64,000 nt of DNA from an uncultured Acetatifactor sp. (GTDB lineage: Bacteria > Bacillota > Clostridia > Lachnospirales > Lachnospiraceae): assembly GCA_949840935.1 (NCBI GenBank), contig CATKXX010000010.1:18589-82588 (forward strand), in the 5' to 3' direction. Every line of letters starts with the position of its first letter. Position 1 is the first letter of the stretch. Under the pieces are notes generated by a model. That model made no database searches and had not been told where the DNA came from. It saw nothing but the letters and a program-made list of their open reading frames with translations. Both the position numbers and the translations under genes were made by a program. Positions 44,428 through 53,308 of this stretch are shown piece after piece.

Positions 44428-45843
44428 ATGAAAATACCATTTCATAAAGCCTTCAAAAGGCTCCTGATCACCGCCTCTGCGGCGGCCGCCCTCCTGTGTC
44501 TGCTCCTCCTGGTGAAACATCTGCCGCAAAGCGAATCACAGAAGCAGGACTATCAGCAGCTCGCCTCCACAGAATACGATACCGTCTTTTTTTCCATGTA
44601 TCCCATCGACAGCTTCCGGGAGGAAGACTTTTCGTATTACAGGGGGATGACCCTGTGCAAGTCAACCTACTGCATCCCTTCCCTTTCCGTGCTGAAGGAT
44701 TACTTGCGGCAGGCTGCCAGATCCGGGAATCAGATTACCACTGCCTACCTGGGTATCCGGCCCGAGCTGGCAGAGCCCCGGAAGCTGCAGAAGCTCCTTG
44801 CCCGTTATCCCGATATCCACTTTGAGATCCTCCTTCCATGCTCCTCCGCCGAATACTGGAAGTCCCTCTCCCAGAAAGATTATGAGCGTACCTTGTCTGC
44901 CTTCTGCAGCCTTCTTGCCACTGCGGCGGAGATTCCGAATGCAAACTTCTACTTTTACGACGCGGAGGAATGGCTGATCTCCAATCCCGGAAATTATCTG
45001 GACGATGGCTCCGTCAACGAAGATATCGCCGGTATGCTCGTAACTCACAGCGACAGTGATCACGGATATCTGGTGACGGCAGAAAACGCTGAATCCGATG
45101 CCTGGAATCTGACCTCGCTGACCGGCGCCCTGCGTGCCGCGTCCCTGTCGTATCCTGATCTGGACGGCAGCCGCATCGTTTTCTTTGGCGACAGTGTGAT
45201 CGGGAATTCCACCGACAGCACCTCCATCCCGGGAGTGGTGGCAGGGCTCACCGGAGCGGAAATCTACAACTGCGGTTATGGGGGGAACAGCGCCGCCATG
45301 GCTCCCGACATTCCAATTTCCCTTCCGGGGATTGTGGACGCCTTTTTCCGGGAAGATTTATCCGTCCTTCCCCGGGATACGCAGGTATACGCAGGAATCT
45401 CCGATTATCTGGAAAACGCATCCTCCGATAAACCGCTCTGCTTCGTGATCTACTACGGGCTCAACGACTATTTCTCAGGATATCCCATTTCCTCGGAGGA
45501 TCCTTATGATATTACCACCTACAGCGGCGCCGTGCGGACGGCGGTCAGGCTTATCCGGGCAAACGCGCCCGATGCCCAGATCATCCTCTGTGCGCCCAAT
45601 TTCTCCGCCATCTTTGAAAACGGGACGGAACCCCACGGCGTGGACGGCTCCGTGCTGACAGATTATGTAGACGCCCTCCTTGCCCTGTCAGAGGAGCTAC
45701 AGACGGATGCACTGGACACCTATCATGATCTTGGCATCACTCCGGAGAACCAGGGGGAGTATCTGGCGGATCAGGTTCATCCCAACAATATCTGCCGCTT
45801 CCGGATTGGCTCAGCTCTCAGCCGCCTGGTGAAAGCTCCTTAA
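44428..45843 (+). CDS. Membrane-anchored SGNH hydrolase with N-terminal extension
   Basis: 471 residues from ATG 44428 (AAAGGA 8 nt upstream; the ATG at 44419 overlaps that Shine-Dalgarno). A basic start and one helix (about 12-31) are followed by an extracytoplasmic region (about 40-235) of unknown fold with SMYPIDSFREEDFSYYRGMT, then an SGNH domain. The SGNH domain has FFGDSVIG (nucleophile Ser), the Gly block CGYGGNS, YYGLNDYF and DQVHPNN. All catalytic residues are present. The C-terminal domain resembles 29755-30597. It is a lone rightward gene diverging from block C and converging with block B. Confidence 0.87.
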   Translation: MKIPFHKAFKRLLITASAAAALLCLLLLVKHLPQSESQKQDYQQLASTEYDTVFFSMYPIDSFREEDFSYYRGMTLCKSTYCIPSLSVLKDYLRQAARSGNQITTAYLGIRPELAEPRKLQKLLARYPDIHFEILLPCSSAEYWKSLSQKDYERTLSAFCSLLATAAEIPNANFYFYDAEEWLISNPGNYLDDGSVNEDIAGMLVTHSDSDHGYLVTAENAESDAWNLTSLTGALRAASLSYPDLDGSRIVFFGDSVIGNSTDSTSIPGVVAGLTGAEIYNCGYGGNSAAMAPDIPISLPGIVDAFFREDLSVLPRDTQVYAGISDYLENASSDKPLCFVIYYGLNDYFSGYPISSEDPYDITTYSGAVRTAVRLIRANAPDAQIILCAPNFSAIFENGTEPHGVDGSVLTDYVDALLALSEELQTDALDTYHDLGITPENQGEYLADQVHPNNICRFRIGSALSRLVKAP

Positions 45844-45862
45844 CACTGGGGCTAGTAATGTA

Positions 45863-47458
45863 CTAATACCTTTGGTAGAACGCCATGTCACCATCCCTGT
45901 GCAGCTCCGTATACCCTGCCTCACGGCAGCTCTCATCCACCTCTCCGCCTGCCAGAACCGCAATATAGCGGCTCTGCAGCTCCTCAAGATGATCCGCCAC
46001 ATATCCCTCCTCACAGCAGCTGATCCCGAACCCTGCCGGGAGGGCATATAAGATCTGCCATTTCGTATACCTGCCGCCATCTCCAAGCACCCAGATCACG
46101 GAATTCTCATACCCTGGCGCCGCCTCCCGCTCCAGCTCCATACAGCCCTGCAGTTTTTCCTTCCATTCCTCCACCTGGGCCACTCTCTGGGGCTCCGCAA
46201 AGGGCACCTGGTAATCATAAGGATCCACGGCCATGTACGAGTAAAAGTAGGCAAAGACAGCTCCTAACACCACCGCTTTCTTGAAGAACCTCGTCTCCTG
46301 TATCCCCACCAGGAACACACCCGCCGCCATAAAGGTGAGCAGATGCTTGCTGCCCTCCGTCATCTTATACATCAGCAGCAATGCAAACAGCATCGCCACA
46401 AGGCTGATCAAGAAATGCACCTCTATTGTCAGCTGCTTTTTCAATGCTTCCGCGCCATCACCCTTGCCCTGCCGTCCCGACAGCTTCAGGGCAAAAAAGT
46501 CCTTCGCACTCTGCCCCAGCATGATCAGCAGCAGCGCCAGATACCCGGCAAAAAAAGCCCCGGACGCCAGCCCCGTCCGAAAGCCCTGTATCGTATGCCC
46601 CTTAAAGGAGGAACCCATGTAGTACAGCTTTACAAGCGTATATCGGATTCCGCCCCACAGCCCCTCCTCGAAAAAGGCGTCCACCCAGTCCGTGAAAAAA
46701 AGCGGGGTAAAGTACTGCGCTCCCAGATAATGCTTGATAGCCGCATATACTGCCAGGACGGCCCCAAATACAATCCCCGAACCCAGCAGGCCCTTCCATC
46801 CCTGCCTCCGGAACCAGAACCAGGCCGGAAGCAGCATGAACAAAAGCATATAAGGGCGCATCAATGTCAACAGCCCCGAAAGCGCAAACAGGATCACAAG
46901 CTTCCAGGCCTTCTCCCCGTTCAGGTAATTGACCGCCAGGCTGTAGAAGATGATCAACAGGCTGAAGCAGATCACCTCCGGCATCACTGAGAGCATGTAC
47001 CGCACAAAAGGGGTATACAGGCAGAAAAGCAGTGACGTAATGCCCAGCTGCTTCCACGAGGGCCTTACCAGCCACACAAACAGAAAGCAGGCCACGGTCA
47101 TCAGCAGGATATTACAGATCACCGGAGACAGCAGATTCCAGCCAAACAACAGGCCCCACAGAATCCACGGGAACACCAGAACCGGGCTCCACGCCGCAAA
47201 GGAGAGCTTTAACGCATGGCTCTCATTAAACCCGAAATAGCCCTGGGGATAACCGAAATGCACAATCCCCTCCACCTGCTTATAATAAAACAGCTCATCA
47301 TTCCATTCAGAGCAGGGCAGGTAGACCTCCCCAATGCTTCTGCCCTGCATGGCGCAATACACCAGACAGCAGGCCACCGGCAGAAGCGCCATCAACACAG
47401 CCTTCGCCATGGTCAGATATCTCTTATCCTGTTTCCACCAATCTATAAACCTGTCCAT
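45863..47458 (-). CDS. Polytopic membrane protein, GT-C-like
   Basis: 531 residues from ATG 47458 (AAAGGG upstream). About ten helices. The first extracytoplasmic loop reads YLPCSEWNDELFYYKQVEGI, with a DE pair in the position typical of GT-C transferases, then FGYPQGYFGFNES. The C-terminal ~130 residues are soluble (VIWVLGDGGRYTKWQ). It is the last gene of block B, downstream of a GtrB-like gene that could make its lipid-linked donor. Family not assigned. Confidence 0.8.
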   Translation of the reverse strand: MDRFIDWWKQDKRYLTMAKAVLMALLPVACCLVYCAMQGRSIGEVYLPCSEWNDELFYYKQVEGIVHFGYPQGYFGFNESHALKLSFAAWSPVLVFPWILWGLLFGWNLLSPVICNILLMTVACFLFVWLVRPSWKQLGITSLLFCLYTPFVRYMLSVMPEVICFSLLIIFYSLAVNYLNGEKAWKLVILFALSGLLTLMRPYMLLFMLLPAWFWFRRQGWKGLLGSGIVFGAVLAVYAAIKHYLGAQYFTPLFFTDWVDAFFEEGLWGGIRYTLVKLYYMGSSFKGHTIQGFRTGLASGAFFAGYLALLLIMLGQSAKDFFALKLSGRQGKGDGAEALKKQLTIEVHFLISLVAMLFALLLMYKMTEGSKHLLTFMAAGVFLVGIQETRFFKKAVVLGAVFAYFYSYMAVDPYDYQVPFAEPQRVAQVEEWKEKLQGCMELEREAAPGYENSVIWVLGDGGRYTKWQILYALPAGFGISCCEEGYVADHLEELQSRYIAVLAGGEVDESCREAGYTELHRDGDMAFYQRY

Positions 47459-47527
47459 TCCCAATCCCTTTCGCCCGATGCCATCTCATCTCCTTTGTAC
47501 CGCATCCACAGATTCGCGCATCCTTCC

Positions 47528-48460
47528 TTACGCTTCTATATTAATCTTCTCCCGGATCACATACTGCGGCGAATTGTTCAGGCTGATGTAGATACGCCCG
47601 ATATATTCCCCGATTAGCCCCAGCATCAGCATGATCATCCCGCCGAAAAATACAAGCGCCGCCATGGTGGAGCTGAAGCCCATGGGCACATCAGGATTCA
47701 CCAGGCGCTTGATGATCGTGTAAATCCCATACAGAAACCCTGCAATGGCGCTTACCCCGCCAATACAGGTGGCAATCCTTAAAGGCTTTACGGAAAAAGC
47801 TGTGAAGCCGTTGAACCAGAGCCCCATAAGCTTCTTTAAGGTATAGCCCGATGCCCCTTCCTCGCGGTCTCTGTGGTTGACCAACACATTCGTGATGTTT
47901 TTCGTGGCCCGTAACACCAGCCCGATCACATAGGGATAAGAATTCTCATATCGGATCATATCCTCCACCACAAACCGTCTGACGGCAAAGTAACTGGACA
48001 CGTACAGCTCCGCAGGCTTTTCAAGCATCATGCGGGTCATGCGTTCATTGACCTTACTTCCCAGATTGCGGAAGGCGGAATGGTGCTTGTGCTCGTATTT
48101 AGCATATACGGCGTCATATCCCTCCTCCAGCTTGTCCAGAAGCCTGTCCACCTCATCCGCGGGGGTCTGCCCGTCGTCATCCAGGCATACCACATAGTCG
48201 CCGCAGGAATGCCGCAGCCCCGCCATCAATGCCGAATGCTGGCCGAAATTCCTGGCAAAGCCGATCCCCTTAATATTATCGTTTTCCCGGCAGAGCTCCC
48301 GTATCGTGCCCATCGTGTCATCCGGAGAACAGTCGTTGACCAGTATAATCTCATAATCATACTTCTCCAATGTCTTCATTTTCCCCTGGATCTCTGCCAC
48401 CACATGGGGGAGCGTATGCTCCGACCGGTAACAGGGAATTACAAAACTTAATTTCTTCAT
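47528..48460 (-). CDS. GtrB/ArnC-like polyprenyl-phosphate glycosyltransferase
   Basis: 310 residues. GT2 domain with LSFVIPCYRSEHTLPHVV, NDCSPDDT, NFGQHSALMAGL and CLDDDGQTPADEV (DDD metal site), then two C-terminal helices (about 232-255 and 267-290) ending in a cytoplasmic SPQYVIR segment. It loads a sugar onto undecaprenyl phosphate. It precedes a GT-C-like membrane gene, repeating the donor-maker plus transferase pairing seen at 27-30 kb. Confidence 0.91.
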   Translation of the reverse strand: MKKLSFVIPCYRSEHTLPHVVAEIQGKMKTLEKYDYEIILVNDCSPDDTMGTIRELCRENDNIKGIGFARNFGQHSALMAGLRHSCGDYVVCLDDDGQTPADEVDRLLDKLEEGYDAVYAKYEHKHHSAFRNLGSKVNERMTRMMLEKPAELYVSSYFAVRRFVVEDMIRYENSYPYVIGLVLRATKNITNVLVNHRDREEGASGYTLKKLMGLWFNGFTAFSVKPLRIATCIGGVSAIAGFLYGIYTIIKRLVNPDVPMGFSSTMAALVFFGGMIMLMLGLIGEYIGRIYISLNNSPQYVIREKINIEA

Positions 48461-48537
48461 CTGTCTTCATCCCTTTACTGAATCCATCCGGCACACTTCC
48501 CGTCTTCCGGCTCAGACAGCAGGCAGTGCCGTATCAC

Positions 48538-49086
48538 TTATTGCTGCAGGGTATTTGATTCCCGCGAGACAGCCGCCATCCACTGGATATCCCGATACTG
48601 CCCGTCAATCCTGACGTCATCCCTCAGAAGCCCCTCCCGGACGAATCCCGCCTTCTCATAGCTGCGGATTGCCTGCAGATTTGTTGCCAAAGCACGCAGA
48701 TAAATACGGTGAAGCCTCTCCTCCTCAAAGCAGTACCGCAGCATCAGCCTGGCCGCCGCCGTGCCGATCCCTCTGCCCCGGGCGTCCTCCTCGCCGATAA
48801 AAATCCCGTATTCCGCCTTGTTGTGTTCCCGGTCGATATCCCGGATATAGACAGAGCCCAGGGGCCGGCCTGTGGCGGTATCGCAGATGATCATCTGCAC
48901 CACCTGCCCCGTCTCCACCTTATCTCGGATCCAGCTCTCATGACCTTCCCTGGTAAACAGCTCCTGGTAAATAAAATTCTTCCGCACCGCATCCTGATTG
49001 CGCCATGCCACGATCAGATCCGTGTCCTGAGCCGTCATGAGCCGCAGGCAGATCCCCGTTTTCTCGTCCCTGTACTCCCTCATCAT
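48538..49086 (-). CDS. GNAT acetyltransferase of the RimJ/RimL or PseH type
   Basis: 182 residues, one GNAT domain. IVAWRNQDAVRKNF near the start resembles the WRN segment of amino-sugar acetyltransferases such as PseH. The acetyl-CoA loop is EDARGRGIGTAAARL, followed by NLQAIRSYEKAGFVREG. Its ATG overlaps the stop of the aminotransferase gene upstream, so acetylation of that enzyme's amino sugar is the simplest reading. It could instead fill the PseH step, for which no other candidate is visible. Context alone cannot separate these. Confidence 0.88.
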   Translation of the reverse strand: MMREYRDEKTGICLRLMTAQDTDLIVAWRNQDAVRKNFIYQELFTREGHESWIRDKVETGQVVQMIICDTATGRPLGSVYIRDIDREHNKAEYGIFIGEEDARGRGIGTAAARLMLRYCFEEERLHRIYLRALATNLQAIRSYEKAGFVREGLLRDDVRIDGQYRDIQWMAAVSRESNTLQQ

Positions 49087-50195
49087 CCCTCGCTCCCCCA
49101 GCGGTTACACAATTCGATCACCCTGGAAATCTCATCTTCCCTCATCTCGGGGAACAGAGGCAGCGTGACACAATGCTCCGCCAGATATTCCGCGTTGGGA
49201 CAATCGCCCTTTTGATATCCCAGCCTCTCATAGGCCTTCTGCAGGTGGCAGGGGACAGGATAATGCATATTGCATTCCACATCCGCGCCCGCCATGTATT
49301 CCAGGAATCCTTCCCTGTCCTCCACCGTGACAACAAACAGATGAAATACGGGCTCCGTATTTTCCGGGTGCCTCTGCATGGTGATCAGGGGATTGGTGAT
49401 CTCCCGGATATACCGTCTGCCGATCTCCTGCCTTCTGGCAGTCCACTGCGGCAGATACTTCAGGCTCACGCTGAGCACCGCTCCCTGCATCCCCTCCAGG
49501 CGGTAATTATAGCCCACCTCATCGTGGTAATACCGCACATCACAGCCCTGATTCTTCAGCCTGTCCATATGCTTAAAATATTCTTCCCTGTCACAGGTAA
49601 CGCTTCCTCCCTCCCCAAAGGCGTAGAGATTCTTTCCCGGATAGAAGCTGAAGCACCCCAACTCGCCCAGTGTACCTACGTTCCTTCCCTCGAATTTCGC
49701 CCCGTGGGCCTGGGCGCAGTCCTCCACCACAAAGAGGCCGTGCCTGTCCGCGATTTCCTTCACCCCCGCGTAATCAAAGGGCTGCCCGTAAAGATGGACG
49801 CCGATAATGCCCTTCGTCCGGGGCGTGATCTTCGCTTCCAGCGCCGCCGGGTCAATCTCCCAGGTGTCAGCGGTACAGTCTGCAAACACGGGGACAGCCC
49901 CGGTATAAGTCACACCCCATGCCGTGGCAATATAAGTGTTGGCCGGTACTATAACCTCATCCCCCGGCCCCACTCCCAGGGCCAGCATGGCCAGATGCAG
50001 CGCAGAGGTTCCATTATTCACGCCGCAGGCATATCTGGAGCCAACATACGCGGCAAACTCCCTGTCAAACTGATCCGCGTATTTCCCGCCGGAGAAGGCT
50101 GTCTCCCGGCATACCCTGGCAATCGCCTCCTGGTATTCCTGCTTATGCGCCTCGTAATCCCTTGTAAGATCGATCCTTTTAATCTGTTCACTCAT
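49083..50195 (-). CDS. Sugar aminotransferase, FdtB/DegT type
   Basis: 370 residues, fold-type I PLP enzyme. NNGTSALHLAMLALGVGPGDEVIVPANTYIAT, IIGVHLYGQPFDYAGV, EDCAQAHGAKFEG, the PLP lysine in FSFYPGKNLYAFGEGG, and MHYPVPCHLQKAYERLGY are the pattern of the FdtB/QdtB group. That group aminates 3-keto-6-deoxy dTDP-hexoses. It would need a 3,4-ketoisomerase (FdtA type), which I do not see in the window, so 4-keto use or a missing gene remains open. Good Shine-Dalgarno (GGGAGG). Coupled by ATGA-type overlap to the GNAT gene. Confidence 0.88.
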   Translation of the reverse strand: MSEQIKRIDLTRDYEAHKQEYQEAIARVCRETAFSGGKYADQFDREFAAYVGSRYACGVNNGTSALHLAMLALGVGPGDEVIVPANTYIATAWGVTYTGAVPVFADCTADTWEIDPAALEAKITPRTKGIIGVHLYGQPFDYAGVKEIADRHGLFVVEDCAQAHGAKFEGRNVGTLGELGCFSFYPGKNLYAFGEGGSVTCDREEYFKHMDRLKNQGCDVRYYHDEVGYNYRLEGMQGAVLSVSLKYLPQWTARRQEIGRRYIREITNPLITMQRHPENTEPVFHLFVVTVEDREGFLEYMAGADVECNMHYPVPCHLQKAYERLGYQKGDCPNAEYLAEHCVTLPLFPEMREDEISRVIELCNRWGSEG

Positions 50196-50275
50196 ATCTG
50201 TTCCTCCCGCGCCTTATACAGCGCAACAGCCGCCCACCGTTTTGCGCTGCCCTGACATACTCCCTGCCAGGATCC

Positions 50276-51001
50276 TTATATGTTCTTCTTAATATAAAAT
50301 TCTTTAAAAAGCCGGGCAATCTGCACCAGGTAATTGCAGATTGTCTTAAAAACCTTCACTGTAGTATTATAGTCCTCCTGCCATTCCACAGGGTAATCCA
50401 GTATCTTTACTCCCCGTTTCTCCGCCCGGAGCAGGAATTCTATCATGTAGAACCATCCGTTATCCTGGCTGCAGCCCTCCACCAGGGAAAGCGCCGTCTC
50501 CCTGCGCACAAAGGTAAAACCGCAGATGGCGTCGGTAGATTTCATCCTGAGAAACAGCTTTAACAGAATCAGAAGCCCCTGGGAGGTAAGCCTGCGATAC
50601 CATTTCCGGCCCTGGGTATCCGACTCCTTCGCAAAACGGCTGCCGTTGATATACTCCACCTCGGGACGGTTCTTAAAAATATGGATTGCCTCGCCCAGAT
50701 GCTTGATATTGGTGGACAGATCAATGTCCATATATCCCACCACTTCTCCGCTGCTAAGCTCCACTCCTCTCCGAAAGGCAGCGCCAACGCCACGGACGCC
50801 AATGCGCTCATACCGGACACTGGCATACCTCTCGCAGAGCTTCCCCGCAATCTGAGGCGTCTCATCTACCGAGCCGTTATCCACGATAATGATCTCATAA
50901 TCAGAAAAGGCTATCCTCTCCAGATATTCCACTGTCCTTGTGATACCGCTTTCCAGGCGGAGCCGTTCATTTAATACAGGAAAAATAATCGTCAGCATCA
51001 T
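50276..51001 (-). CDS. Family 2 glycosyltransferase, DPM1-like, no membrane helices
   Basis: 241 residues. LTIIFPVLNERLRLE, DNGSVDETPQIA, RGVGAAFRRGVELSSGEVVGYMDIDLSTN (DID metal site) and ICGFTFVRRE give a dolichol-phosphate-mannose-synthase-like domain without C-terminal helices. It may load a sugar on a lipid carrier. Its start overlaps the stop of the upstream GT2 gene, so the two probably work together. Confidence 0.9.
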   Translation of the reverse strand: MMLTIIFPVLNERLRLESGITRTVEYLERIAFSDYEIIIVDNGSVDETPQIAGKLCERYASVRYERIGVRGVGAAFRRGVELSSGEVVGYMDIDLSTNIKHLGEAIHIFKNRPEVEYINGSRFAKESDTQGRKWYRRLTSQGLLILLKLFLRMKSTDAICGFTFVRRETALSLVEGCSQDNGWFYMIEFLLRAEKRGVKILDYPVEWQEDYNTTVKVFKTICNYLVQIARLFKEFYIKKNI

Positions 51002-51948
51002 TGTGTCAGTTTTTCTACTCCTTCTATTACGTATCGCTGTTTCTTAAAGCCCATATTCAGCAGCACGGACAGATATTTTAACACCAGCGTGAGCATAATG
51101 GACATCATGAAGAACCCGAAAGCCATCAACATCATAATGGACAGCCAGCCCTCCACAGGGCGCACCCTGCTGAAAACAGACCAGATCAGATAGATGAACA
51201 TTATGACCAGCGCTCCCAGCAGGACAGCGCTGACCGTCATCGAAATCTTTTCCAGCACATTGGTAAAAATGATAATGGTGTCCGCCGCCAGAGTACTCCT
51301 GTTACCCCTCTCCTCGCGGTTCCGGCTCCTGCCCGCAGCCTCTCCCTTATTATCATACACAATCGTGTCCGTCTTCAAACCACTGTTCATATACATGGCC
51401 TTACGGTAGGGCACATAGGTATTCATCTGGTTGACCCGGTTTACGGCCCGCCTGGATACCACGCGGAAACGCTCCTGACGGATCTTCGCCCGATATCTGC
51501 TCCCCCAGTTGTACACCAGATAAAACAGCCTGGAAGTAAAAGACACTCCGTACCTGGGAGCCGCAGCCACCACATCATAGCCCTGCAGCGCCCTGCGGTA
51601 CACTTCCATGATCAGGGACGGCTCAAAATCCATCCTGCAGCTGTCAAATTCAAACAGGAAGTCTCCCACTGCCAGATCACAGCCAGCGTTCATGGAACAC
51701 TCCACTCCCTGGTAATAGCTGAGGTTTACCAGGCTGACAACGGGGCACATCCTGCTTTCCGCAGAAAACGCCTTCACCTGTTCTATGGTATCATCCACAC
51801 ATCCGTCATTGACGCACACAATCTCATACCGCTCAAAGCCCTCCTGCATCACCTGACAGACCTTTTCCAGAAACTCCCTGACTGCTCCCGACTCATTATG
51901 CAGATATACCACACATGAGACGAAATTTTTCTCTTTATTCTGTATCAT
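50998..51948 (-). CDS. GtrB-like glycosyltransferase with C-terminal helices
   Basis: 316 residues from ATG 51948, with GGAG 5 nt upstream. GT2 domain with SCVVYLHNESGAVREF, NDGCVDDT, YYQGVECSMNAGCDLAVGDFLFEFDS (the metal site reads EFDS rather than DxD) and two helices at about 240-262 and 270-295. The altered metal site may mean changed chemistry or a role as a scaffold. It is followed immediately by a second GT2 gene. Confidence 0.87.
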   Translation of the reverse strand: MIQNKEKNFVSCVVYLHNESGAVREFLEKVCQVMQEGFERYEIVCVNDGCVDDTIEQVKAFSAESRMCPVVSLVNLSYYQGVECSMNAGCDLAVGDFLFEFDSCRMDFEPSLIMEVYRRALQGYDVVAAAPRYGVSFTSRLFYLVYNWGSRYRAKIRQERFRVVSRRAVNRVNQMNTYVPYRKAMYMNSGLKTDTIVYDNKGEAAGRSRNREERGNRSTLAADTIIIFTNVLEKISMTVSAVLLGALVIMFIYLIWSVFSRVRPVEGWLSIMMLMAFGFFMMSIMLTLVLKYLSVLLNMGFKKQRYVIEGVEKLTQ

Positions 51949-52033
51949 CTTTACTCCTGCTCCCAATCCTGTCTCTTTCTTTTCGTTTCAGGATTATGTC
52001 TATTACATTCTTAACGTCATTTCTGCGCTGCTC

Positions 52034-52078
52034 AAGAGGGTGTGTAAACACCCCTCTTTGCGCAAAGCCATACATGGC
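52034..52078. other. Cluster of three palindromes
   Basis: In the 135-bp gap between the FAD oxidoreductase stop and the next ATG: an AAGAGGGTGT/ACACCCCTCTT stem (52034-52058, one bulge), a perfect 12-bp CTTTGCGCAAAG (52056-52067) and GCCAT-AC-ATGGC (52067-52078). There is no clear T-tract. Could be an mRNA processing site or a protein-binding site. Confidence 0.45.
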
Positions 52079-52083
52079 TTCCC

Positions 52084-53211
52084 TTAATCCAGGAATTCAT
52101 CTAGGTCGTAGACCGTGTTAATTTTGCCGGACAGGACACTGATAAACACAGGCTCCCGGGACGCGTACTTGATCACCGTAGGCCTGGAATCATCAATCTC
52201 TGAAGCCTTTAAAATAGGTTTCATAGAAAATAAAGATTTCACATAAGAAAATCCATATTCCTCCCTCATATACTTGCGCGCCAGGGCGGACATATAATCC
52301 CACGCGCTCTCCGGCCTGTGCACGCAGTCGTTACAGTTGCCAAGGAAACTCTCCGTACAGCTCCCGCCCGGAATACAGGGAAATACCGGTACCGCATCAT
52401 AGCTGGTCTTGTGGGGCGTAAACGTGACGGAGGTCAGAGAATGGTATCCCGTCTTGCCAAATGGCATAATGGAAAAGAACGGCCCGTCCATCACCGTAAG
52501 GCCGATATCCTTCAACCTCTCCTCCACCTGGCACAAAATGATCTCGCACAGCTCGTACTTAATCTTAAAGAGCTCTGTTTCCACTCCTTCCACGCATTTC
52601 AACACCTGATTGACAGAAGCGTATGTGGCGTTTAACACAAAGGGCGCCTCATAGAATTCCTCCCGCCCCTCATGCAGGGCCGTGACCTCATAGCGGTCAG
52701 AACCTTTGACAATCCTCTGTATCTCCCTGCCGTAACAGATTTCCACCTGGGGATACTTTTGCAGCTCCTCCAGGAAGTAATCCCGCAGGATACGGGCATC
52801 ATAGGTATATTCCTTTGTCAGGAACGCCCCGTCACAGCTGCCCTCCCTGAAATACTTCTCCACCGGCAGAGGCTCGCAGGGAATCCCCGCATCCTTGCAG
52901 AATTTCTGGAATTCAGCGGCATCCGTCCAGGAAAAATGCTTTGAGGTAGCATAAACCTGTTGGAAATCAAACAAGATGCAGAAATCATAGTCTTCCACAA
53001 ATCTTCTGAAATACCCTGCCGACTTCATCGCCGTGGAGAGGGAACGGGGATAATGATATCCCATATGCACTCTCGCCTGGTTGATATAAGTGGCCCGGCC
53101 AAAGGCTTCCCTGTCCAGCTCCAGCACCTTCACCTGTTGTCCCTTTTTCGCACAGTACAGCGCCGCATACAGGCCATACAGCCCTGCACCGATTATCAGC
53201 TTATCCGTCAT
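52084..53211 (-). CDS. FAD-dependent oxidoreductase (DAO-like)
   Basis: 375 residues from ATG 53211 (GAGGAAAG upstream). The N-terminal dinucleotide-binding motif LIIGAGLYGLYAALYCAKKG is followed by ELD at the end of strand 2. A middle region has INQARVHMGYHYPRS, and a later FVLNATYAS marks the typical DAO-family strand. Such genes occur in polysaccharide loci, but the substrate here is unknown. It lies between a DUF6020-like membrane gene and two GT2 genes. It lacks features that would identify it as a UDP-galactopyranose mutase. Confidence 0.83.
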   Translation of the reverse strand: MTDKLIIGAGLYGLYAALYCAKKGQQVKVLELDREAFGRATYINQARVHMGYHYPRSLSTAMKSAGYFRRFVEDYDFCILFDFQQVYATSKHFSWTDAAEFQKFCKDAGIPCEPLPVEKYFREGSCDGAFLTKEYTYDARILRDYFLEELQKYPQVEICYGREIQRIVKGSDRYEVTALHEGREEFYEAPFVLNATYASVNQVLKCVEGVETELFKIKYELCEIILCQVEERLKDIGLTVMDGPFFSIMPFGKTGYHSLTSVTFTPHKTSYDAVPVFPCIPGGSCTESFLGNCNDCVHRPESAWDYMSALARKYMREEYGFSYVKSLFSMKPILKASEIDDSRPTVIKYASREPVFISVLSGKINTVYDLDEFLD

Positions 53212-53308
53212 CTTTCCTCTCATTCCTCCGCGCAAACGGCTGCTCTGCCTGCGGGGATTTCCTTCCCTATGTCCGCTCTGTCACTGCCGGGCGCTCCCTT
53301 CTTTTTCC

